Source: Owenia fusiformis
Lineage: Eukaryota; Annelida; Polychaeta; Sabellida; Oweniidae
Direction: 5' to 3'
NCBI GenBank assembly: GCA_903813345.2
Contig: CAIIXF020000006.1
Span: 21,891,936-21,955,935, forward strand
Length of the DNA: 64,000 bases
The notes under the pieces are model-generated. The model did not search any database and was not told the DNA's origin. It saw nothing but the letters and a program-made list of their open reading frames with translations. The translations under genes and the position numbers were made by a program. Below, piece by piece: positions 55,734-64,000 of the stretch. Numbering within the stretch: the first letter of the stretch is position 1; every line of letters begins with the position of its first letter.

Positions 55734-57662
55734 ATATTATATCTTGATCTATAATTTATAAACATGATTTTCTAGGTTCTAGGTTTCATAGGTCGTCATT
55801 CCCCCGAGGCCTCCTTGAAACATACCGATTGCAATGTTTACCCATTTCAAACATGTCTCTGTGTCAAAACCAGGAAAACAGATTACTAGAAATGCATTAG
55901 GCCCAGCCCGGGAGGCCCAGGTCTTGTTGCCCAATTTTCGTTGCCACATTCTTACAGGAAATGTATAGATATCGGAGATATATATCTACATAAAGGTACT
56001 TTTTATTCTTATTATAAAGAAGATGTTATCTGGATTGAGCATAAACTTAAACTTGAAAAACATCCGAACTCACCAACGACTTAATTATAGTGAATGTATG
56101 GGGGGGGGGGGTAGTGATTCCATCTTTTATTTTTTTCAAGATTGGGCTCTATTTCTCTGTACCAGTAATCGGGGTTTGCCCAGTAGCCGGAGGGCAAAAA
56201 TATGATCAATATTAAATGTAAAAAGTAAAAGATTTACCCCACCCGAATATGGTAACTGAGTCAAAAACTCAAAAAATATATGAGACTAACATAAAAGGGA
56301 AAAAAAATATTGTCCCTTATTTAAGTTTCAATAAATAATGTAGCTTGATCATTTGATTTCACTTGCTGTTGGATAGGATATGAAATGATTCAAAATACTA
56401 GTCCATGTCAGTGCGATTAGTATCAATTCATATAGTTTTGATTACAATCAGAATTCTCAATTTTGAGAATTCACTTTCAAGTCACTTTTCCTTTAATCTA
56501 TCTGTAATCACTTATTAACTAGATCAATACATACTCGATTTCCTCTGCCCACCAATAACACTGTTATGTAAGGGTGGAAATAAATCACTGTAATCTTGTA
56601 ATCGGGCATTTGAAAATGACTCCTAAATTTCCTCCATGTCCATGGTAAGAGCCAAGGGTAGATGGGGGGGGGGGGGGCTGGAACTCTTCCTGGCCAAAAT
56701 TTCAATCACATGCTGTTTTCATCATTTTTTTGGACACTTTCAAAGAGCTCTTTGAATCTCAGGGCCGTTAGATGGGGGAGGGGGTGTCCAGATATCACTA
56801 TATCTAGGATGTTGATCTGACATTATTTTATGCCGGGATACCTTCTTGCACCCCCATCCTTAGCCTTTTCCAAGTCGGTATTTTTTACTTATCTGATCTC
56901 GAATAATAGAAATCAAGATAGGAAAAAGATACGACTTGGGCAAGGCTACCCCATCCACCATATTCTAATCTTTCTGGAAACTACTCCCCATGTGGTGCGA
57001 TCCCATTCTGATACTCATAGCATCTTTCTGTTTCACCTGAAACATCATCTCAGGACTGAGAAGAAATGAGATGTGTCATGATGTGCGATCGTGTCATAAC
57101 TTATTAAGCGAGCCCCATATTTTGAATTTTACAAAAATTGATGCATCTTTCAAAATTCTTCAAAAATGAGATTGAAACTTCAAATAAAAAAATTGAAAGC
57201 TCATTTCTTCTATCTAATGGTTATATTTTTATAAGCTTTTTTTTTGGGGGGGGGGGGTGCCTTCGCACTCATCGCAATCCCCCCCCCCCCTCTGCCGTCC
57301 AGAGAGAGAGAGAGAGAGTCCAGAGATAGTTTGCAAAGCGTGCTCACGGCTTTCCATGGAAAACATCACCAGTTGCAACTAGTGTCTTTTTTTCTTTTTA
57401 ATTTTTTTTCTTTTTAATGTTGCAACTAGTCTCTACAACTGTCACTGACTGAAGATCACCTAGACACAGTTACATGTACATTATGTCAAGGTGAATACAA
57501 AATATGCCCTTTTTGAAATGTTCAGGATTCACGATGGTCAGAACAAGATTGTATTTTTGATAATACAAATGTATTACCTGTAAGCAGGTTTCAACGGATT
57601 TTGATACACATTTTTTGCCGTGTGTCCTATTATGATTACAACCAGCAGTTTCCTAGATAAAC
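55734..57662. other. No supported gene; several repeat pieces
   Basis: It contains a G-run at 56100, a CAGGCCCGTAGCCAG-family fragment at 56650-56775, a hairpin at 56865-56945 (AAGTCGGTATTTTTTACTTA with its inverse) related to 34050-34155, opposing G- and C-runs at 57245-57290, a (GA)n microsatellite at 57301-57318, and a duplicated GTTGCAACTAGT at 57372 and 57420. Confidence 0.5.
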
Positions 57663-58061
57663 ATGGCAACCGGGAGACATCTCGAAGCTGTTGTTTATGA
57701 CTTCAATACGGTACACCAATATTGATTTCCTCGCAAAGTATTCAAAAAACAATTCGTCTTTTGATAGGCTTTTTTCAAAAAGTTTACACTTAGCTTACGT
57801 CATTTTAATTCATTCAAACCTAAGACTCGATCGTGCAAATTATGTATTGAATTGTAAATTGTATATTTACATTTTCCTCAATTAGTCACAATTTTTTCTC
57901 TAAATTCTATTGTATTGTTGTAGCCAGAATGTTTCGGGTCAAGAGACCAACTACGAAAGAAAGTTATCAAAAGGATTAATGCAAATGCCTTTTATATGAA
58001 CAAAATGTCAACTACGGGGGAGTTTCCTGCCCCTGCGACCTTATTTGTCCATTTAGAATAA
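57663..58061 (+). CDS. Candidate two-exon short gene (61 aa)
   Basis: ATG 57663 (AACATGG context) opens MATGRHLEAVVYDFNT and reaches ACG|GTACAC. The acceptor TTGTTGTAG at 57923 starts an exon in the same phase 0, encoding PECFGSRDQLRKKVIKRINA and on to TAA at 58059-58061. The composition looks coding and the join is clean, but the donor is weak and no family is recognised. It could also be the 5' part of a longer gene with an exon end inside 57924-58061. Confidence 0.35.
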
Positions 58062-59499
58062 GATAAACCATGTAACCAGGTCCATGTATTCCATTCTGAC
58101 AGAATTTCAGATTCAATTTCAAATTAAGTTTATTATGTTCGAAATCCCGAATGTCCCCGGGAGATCTCTCTTCGAAATTATAATGTCAGATAGATACAAA
58201 ATAATATTGATATAACTGAAGATACTTAATTTGGCTCCCGTTTTAATTAGACGGATTGACGGAGTCAAATTTCAGTTTGGGATTTTTGTCAAATGTACTT
58301 CATAAATTAAACTTGTGGGGCCCCTTTTCCTGTCAACTGAGCATGTCATCAACATGTCATACATTATCCCAAAAGAAATACAGAAAATATCTTAGTAAAT
58401 ACCCGTCCTAATGACATAAACCATGGGCTTTCAAGAGAATCTTTTGATAGCCCATGCATAAACATAGACAAAAACTTCAGTCCTGATTCCGCCAAATTAA
58501 ATAGCCGCCAATATTTGAAATTGAGCAAATTCGTCAAATTAAGTAGCGTCAAAATAAGTGTATTTAAAGTATCTGTAAGGGGGGGGGGTGGCTCAAGGCA
58601 TAAAGATTACCGGGAGATACAAACCGGAGAAATAGATGAGATGATGTATGTATTGTATGTTTTCCAGTTTTAATTATGTTATTTGTTTTTGGTCCTAATA
58701 TGATTAGGGACCACCAATATGTATGTGACAGTTTTGAAGTTCAAAAAACGGGTAAAATTGGTTAAAGTTAATTGTATATGATAATCAGATTCAAAGATAC
58801 ACAACTAAAATAACGAGGAATTAAAAATAGCCCATAGACCATGTAGACTGCAATCATGGACTCTCTTGAAAGCGTAATGCTGTAATCAAGGTAATTTTGG
58901 GATATCCCGTCTTTGAAGAAGCAAAAACGCAATCAAACAGTTAATTAGTTATTGTGTGATCTAGATTACAGATCAAAGAAATCAATTCCAAGATCATTAT
59001 TACTATGTATTTAGTTTGTCGTATTTTTGAAAAGGGGTACAAGAAAACTATGTATTAATATATCAAGGGCAGGGTGCTACTGAATCTGATAGTTAAAGCG
59101 TATGCTAGTATGAGGGGCGACATTTAAAGTAAAGCATTGTTTTAAATCCTGGGAAAATGCACTCCCCCATTTTGCAAATATTGTGTGATGCCAATGAACC
59201 CTGAAATTTGTTTTTGTTTTCGTGAGCAATCAACAAATATGTTTATGAAAATCTTGTGAGTCCAGACATATGATTCTAATTCTGTCTCAGCTTAGTGTTG
59301 ATTAGATTTTATCCCCACTCTTTCGACGTCCGTGTCTCCTTCATTTTTACCCTATATTCAGTTTCTTTTTAAACCAAATTTACAAATATCCGTCCACATA
59401 TATAAATCAGTAGTTGTTTATGACAAGATTATGTTTATAGATCATCAAAAATTAAGGTAGCGTATTCTGTAATTTCAACTATAATGTAATTGTTAGTCC
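58062..59499. other. No supported gene
   Basis: AT-rich. A G-run lies at about 58579-58587. No domain-bearing frame. Confidence 0.4.
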
Positions 59500-59815
59500 C
59501 CTCCCCTTCGCCGACAGTAAAGAATTGTTTAAAATAATACTGGATCCACCGGCCAATTATTCTTTCACCATTTTGAGCAGTTTTCGTGTGATTTTCGAAC
59601 AAATATCAAATGTGACCCCACCCCTGGAATAAGTTAGCCCCCCCTCGCCGATATAGATGTCTAGTTTAAAATAATACTGTATCCCCTGGCCAATAATTCT
59701 TTCACCATTTTGAGCAGTTTTCGTGTAATTTTTGAGCAAATATCAAATGTGACCTCACCCCTGGAATAATTCAAAAGTCATCCCCTTAGCAAATGCTGGA
59801 TTCGGCCCTGGTACT
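59500..59815. mobile_element. Partially duplicated MITE of the CAGGCCCGTAGCCAG family
   Basis: A block (CTGGCCAATAATTCTTTCAC, ATTTTGAGCAGTTTTCGTG, AAATATCAAATGTGACC, CCCCTGGAATAA) occurs twice in tandem at about 59550-59630 and 59675-59770. The right end GCTGGATTCGGCCCTGG is a decayed terminus. Confidence 0.6.
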
Positions 59816-60589
59816 TGTCAATGCGAAATAATGGGTGTTGATTCGTGGAAATACCCATTTAAACAGACCCTCTTAATTTATAACAAGTTAACAATGGTCC
59901 TTTTTCCATATAGCTTTGAAATCTCGTTAAGGTCTTGTTTTTAATGAGATTTTAGGAGATCTGCATTTTTAACCATTAAAAACTAATGTTTTCTTCCATC
60001 CGATGGCATATTTGAATTCTGTGAGTAATTCTCAATCAAAACAACTTTGATTTGCACTGTAATTTACCATTATTCAAATTCTAATGATTTACTGGTTGTC
60101 TAAAAAAGGTCGGGCTAAATCCCCATTGACACAATGCTGAAAAACCTTAAAAGTTCATTTACTCTTCCAAGGATCACAATTTTAATGTGAAATCACAATC
60201 CACATGTCAATAAGATCATAAAGTTACATTCCAATGATGTTTTAAGTTGATCCAAATGGAATTAGTTCTTAAATCAAGAAATTAAGTGACTCTGGCAATA
60301 CATTTACATGTATTCTAGCCCTACCCAAGCTCTACCAATACCCATGATGCCATCTATTTTTCATTTAATGGAAAAAGGTCAATTAAGAAGCCATGTTGCG
60401 ATGTACTTTTCGTGACTCAAGTCGGATATAAAGTGAAAACATATTCTTTTTGATTTGATATCCCGTATTTAGCTAAAGCAAAACACGAAATATTGACACG
60501 TACGGTAAATTATAATTATATATCCATATATAGCGCAAAATCTCACATGGCAATTTAATAACGACTAATTTTGTCTTGTGTCTAACCAC
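59816..60589. other. No supported gene
   Basis: AT-rich intergenic DNA with no recognised feature. Confidence 0.4.
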
Positions 60590-60745
60590 GGCGTGCTTAG
60601 AGATTTCTAGACTCTAGTCACGCTCTGTCCACGCCAGCTCTAAGCACGTCTAAGCACGCCTAGAAATCTCTAGATACACGGAGTTCCTAGACTGACTAAG
60701 CACGTCTAGAAATTACTAGAAATTCCACATTTGATGCAGTGATAA
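60590..60745. repeat. CTAG/AAGCACG-rich element
   Basis: Dense CGTGCTTAGAG, TCTAGA, CTAAGCACGTCTAAGCACG and TAGAAATCTCTAGA units create strong self-complementarity. It ends CTAGAAATTCCACATTTGAT-GCAGTG as in 51440-51503. Confidence 0.65.
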
Positions 60746-60971
60746 TATCATGACAACTGTCATGGTTTCATGGTTTTGCGGTCGATAGAACCATGTTATG
60801 GGAGTCTGTTTTCAAGCTGTTGATATTAAATGTTTTCTGGATGTTGACATTATACATGTGCATGACTTCAGCAACATGAATCATGACATGTATGGTTAAT
60901 GTTGTTTTCATGTTTTTTTTAAATATAACGCATACTAGCAATGCATGCCTCACAATTTAGTTTCTATAATA

Positions 60972-61509
60972 TATCGGGTGTCCCAAAAAGATGAGTCGCT
61001 TTTTAACAAGCAATTCTCAGCAATGGATCGACCTAATTCATTAAATAAAAAGTGTAAGTGGCCTAAGAGTAGTATCAGTAAGTGATGTAAATATAGAAGA
61101 GAGCATATTTTGCGAGTACTAGCATTTTCAAAACAGCAAAAAACAATATCAGAGCTGCGCAGTGAGGCCTTCATCATATTTATGCAAACTATTTGGTGAG
61201 ATAATTATGGCATGGGCTGCAATATGGTAGAAACAAATACTTTAAGCATTTCTGCTTGGAAAATATCGGTTTCATCATGGTTTCATGTAGACTGAAACAA
61301 ATGATTTTTTCATTGATATAGGATACTTTGACATACTGTTCTAAAATAAATGTAATTCGAGAATAATTTGTGACAAATCGTCCTTATGTTTTTGCAGACT
61401 TTTTGGTGATATCCTAAAGATACTCAGTAAAAAGTTTCAAAAAAATTCGGTCCACCCATTTCTGAGAAAATACTTTCAAAGAGCGAGTTTCTTTTTGGGA
61501 CACTCGATA
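60972..61509. mobile_element. MITE with GGGTGTCCCAAAAAG ends, about 540 bases
   Basis: The left end ATCGGGTGTCCCAAAAAGAT is matched by the inverse of the right end CTTTTTGGGACACTCGAT; similarity runs about 30 bases. AT-rich flanks fit a TA target as in Tc1/mariner-type elements. No transposase. Related to 9676-9990. Confidence 0.7.
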
Positions 61510-62006
61510 GTATAATATAGCTATAACAATACCATCCAGCCTTGGAGAGATTGGAGATTTATACTCATTTTATAATTAATTATATGAGTACAGTATGTTT
61601 TGAATTCAATCACTTTCAGGATTGTGAACTAGCTAGGATGACATCATCAAAAAGTGTGTAGGAATTCCCTCAATGTCAAAGTCTCATTTTGAATACAAAT
61701 CACAAAACTCATGAATAGGCCGAAATCCAAATAAAAGAAGGAACCCGTCTTTGTACTGTTGATATCGTAGGCCAGTGTAGGTCTTCCAAAAAATCATGCA
61801 TGTTCTGACCTATTGCCCATGCATCTATGAATCCTTATATGTCATGTACTATACCGAAGTCGTGAGATTGTAAATGTCATTTTGAAATGTCAAATGAAAA
61901 CAGGGTGGCACTACCAACATAGCTTTATAACATTAATACTAGTTTCAGAAAAAAAAGTAAGCAGTCAGCATTTGAGAAGGATTCAGAATTGAAATCTATC
62001 GACATC
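61510..62006. other. Upstream flank of the Cys-rich gene
   Basis: AT-rich, with no clear core promoter that I can single out. The segment may include a 5' UTR. Confidence 0.35.
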
Positions 62007-62064
62007 ATGATGGATAAATATAAATTGATAACAGTCCTTATCTTTATGTTAGCTTTTGTATTAG
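62007..62064 (+). CDS. Cys-rich gene exon 1 (signal peptide)
   Basis: Short signal-peptide exon with consensus donor TTAG|GTGAGT, phase 1. Confidence 0.65.
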
Positions 62065-63476
62065 GTGAGTCAGTTGCGTTATTATTTTTAAACATTTTTA
62101 CTGTATACAATTGTTATGTAAGGAAGTTTGCATCTCTGAAGTGATTACCCTTACAATGTGGACATTTTTGTCAATTCTTATATAGTAAGAACACGTATAT
62201 CTCCTTTTCTCCTTTAAATTCGAAACGATTTATATCTTATCTAAGCAGTAAGTATGGGTCTGACACATTAAATATTGGTAAAATGCTGGAGTATGATATT
62301 TAACGAAAATTCCACACAATTTACTTTGAAAGCAAAATGCCAATTAAACTAAATTAATCATTCTTCATCTGATCATTTTGTTGGGAAGGACTTCTGATCA
62401 AGTACGAGTCTTTATACGCCATGGATGTCTTACAGTCTGAAAGTTTTGGGATAAAGTTTTGCCACATTTGTACACGCCTGCTTTCTATAAATAATCGGAC
62501 TAGAATGACTATGAATTGAAATTTAAAATCCAAATGTCTCCGTTTTATGAAATATTCTGAAGCCGATCAAGTGCAACATACGAAGCTAAATCTGAGATTA
62601 GTCAAAACGTTATCAAGCAGTGCGTTGCACAAATCAAACAATCCAATCTTTTAGAAATACATCATGTGTACTAAAAATCATTCAACAACATGTACTTTCT
62701 TTGTTTTCAATCAAGCGATAGCTAGGAGATGTGATAAGGATGAAGATTGTTTCAAGAGGAAGTTTTGTAACTCATATCGCAAGTGTGTTCCGAGAGGAGA
62801 ATGCCGCTTTCGTAATATATTTATAATATTATATACTATAATATGTTTATCGTTTTTAATAAAAAAAAACGACATACACTTGGAATTTTCAATTAAAGTT
62901 ACACACTATATAACTGCTTATATCTGAAAAGTTTATCATGAGACACATAAAGTTTAAATGAACATATGTATGCCTATGAACCTGTAATGTTAATTATATT
63001 AATTGATTAATCTAGAAAAGCTTTGGGAACAGCTTCACTTATTAAGATAGTATTTTTTCTACTGAATTCTCCACTTATATTTGAAGAGCTTCAATATGCG
63101 GAAGATTTAAGTATTGTCAACTAGATAAGGCAAAGCCTCATCTTAAGACAATTACAAGACCATCGTGTGGTTTTAGTTTGAAGTTTAAACAGTCAACATC
63201 TGGATAGATCACTGTATAATTAATTAATATTTTATTAAGCTGACTGTGCCCTGGGATGCCTAAAGGACATTGAATGTGGAGTCAATACCTACTGCCATTC
63301 TAATGTGTCGATTGGGGTTATAAGAAATAACATTACGTATGGCGCTTGTCTAACTGTAAAAAATACCGGAGACGCCTGTGTTAGCCAACGAGAATGTATT
63401 TACAATAATGAATGTTACTTCAATAAATGTGCTAATATTACGAGGAAATTAAAACCCATCGATAAACAAGTCAAAC
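62007..63476 (+). CDS. Secreted cysteine-rich protein, three C-x5-C-x5-C modules
   Basis: Three exons join in phase: 62007-62064 (signal peptide, TTAG|GTGAGT), 62716-62811 (TTCAATCAAG| and TTTC|GTAATA) and 63240-63476 (TTTATTAAG| and AAAC|GTAAGT). The protein starts with two Met and a hydrophobic core (LITVLIFMLAFVL), with cleavage probably near residue 20. The mature part repeats a C-x5-C-x5-C module at Cys25-31-37, 58-64-70 and 98-104-110, with extra Cys at 43, 49, 54, 88 and 115. This spacing recalls dickkopf/EB-like disulfide modules, but I cannot assign a family or a function. It ends in phase 1, so more exons may follow; if the last donor is not used, a stop at 63533-63535 closes it. 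Confidence 0.62.
62716..62811 (+). CDS. Cys-rich gene exon 2 (first module)
   Basis: The acceptor is a modest CAATCAAG. It encodes CDKDEDCFKRKFC, then Cys43 and Cys49, and leaves phase 1 at TTTC|GTAATA. Confidence 0.62.
63240..63476 (+). CDS. Cys-rich gene exon 3 (second and third modules)
   Basis: Acceptor TTTTATTAAG. It encodes CLKDIECGVNTYC and CVSQRECIYNNEC, each with 5-5 spacing, plus N-glycosylation sequons (NVS, NIT). The frame has no ATG at its start, consistent with an internal exon. Confidence 0.65.
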
Positions 63477-63539
63477 GTAAGTATTTCACAAAGACGGCTC
63501 TGGAAAATGCTAGTAAGTCACTGTTCCACAGCTAGTTAC

Positions 63540-64000
63540 TTTGACGGAACGGAAGCTTTGTGCCAAATTATAATCTGTAACTCGACTTAGAAGTCGGTTT
63601 AAATCGAGAAAACAAAAAATCGTAACCAGGAAGTTCATCCATTTTGTTACATTGACGTTCCGTATTGCTCCACTCAAACTGATCATACAGGTGTATTTAT
63701 TTTCCACTATCGTAGACACGCAAAATTCAGGTCTACAAATATCCCAAATTTTCCTTTATTAAACGTTTTAAGGAGTAGCACTTTCGATATGAACTTAAAG
63801 CTCATTCTGTATTCCCTAGCGAATTAATATCACACGTAAATCATAAAATGATATAATGGTAAAAACTGCAAATGAAAATTGAATGTCAATATGGCCATCG
63901 TTATTGTTGGCCAAGTTATATCCCGTGGTTGAAAATGTCAGGGTCAGTCATTGAGTCATGGGAAGATTTCAATCCATTTCGTCAGATCAATGCTACAGAT
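63540..64000. other. No supported gene
   Basis: AT-rich right edge. It may hold further exons of the Cys-rich gene outside what I can phase. Confidence 0.35.

Overview
The window is eukaryotic nuclear DNA: AT-rich, intron-rich and full of repeats. The likely source is a lophotrochozoan, most probably a bivalve mollusc. Support for this is circumstantial: short coding exons separated by 0.1-3 kb AT-rich introns with GT-AG junctions, degraded non-LTR retrotransposon tails, many TIR/MITE elements, G- or C-homopolymer-bearing repeats, and several satellite arrays. No bacterial or viral gene organisation is present. Most of the longer open frames in the window are chance, so genes were rebuilt by joining exons by hand with splice-site and phase checks.

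Three genes are well supported. (1) An SLC4-family, Na+-coupled bicarbonate-transporter-like gene occupies 15408-30226 (+). It has 17 exons that join in phase to about 1089 codons, with a complete N-terminal cytoplasmic domain, the membrane domain and a C-terminal class I PDZ-type ending. (2) A two-exon type II membrane protein resembling RgpF-like glycosyltransferases lies on the opposite strand (27182-25816), entirely inside the 3.1 kb intron 14 of the transporter gene. (3) A two-exon carbohydrate sulfotransferase of the HNK-1/CHST8-14 type occupies 35184-36869 (+), 401 codons. A fourth gene, near the right edge (62007-63476, +), encodes a small secreted protein with three C-x5-C-x5-C modules and may continue beyond its third exon. 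Weaker candidates are a two-exon short gene (57663-58061), a first exon at 41159 with a possible partner at 46015, a signal-peptide exon on the minus strand at 2388-2460, and a C-terminal coding fragment cut by the left edge.

Layout: 0-8 kb holds fragments and two 5'-truncated non-LTR retrotransposon tails. 8.7-10.1 kb is a TIR DNA transposon with a second element nested inside it. 10.4-11.8 kb is a 73-bp satellite. 12.5 kb holds a large hairpin. 15.3-30.2 kb is the transporter gene with the nested glycosyltransferase. 30.3-31.2 kb is a 93-bp array starting about 80 bp past the transporter stop codon. 31.8-34.3 kb is foldback elements. 35.1-36.9 kb is the sulfotransferase. 38.5-51.5 kb is a repeat-dominated block with two ACGT-rich satellites (119 bp and 190 bp, each with an alternating dimeric higher-order structure), nested MITEs including one carrying a tRNA-like Pol III promoter, giant hairpins and a retrotransposon insertion. 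51.5-62 kb is mostly interspersed repeats. 62-63.5 kb is the cysteine-rich gene.

The genes do not form an obvious pathway. The glycosyltransferase-like and sulfotransferase products would both act in the Golgi on glycans. The transporter would act at the plasma membrane in bicarbonate/pH handling, which in a shelled animal could bear on biomineralisation, but nothing in the sequence proves that. The most unusual structural signal is a family of long near-perfect palindromes with a shared stem/loop style, present at several sites including the introns of the transporter.
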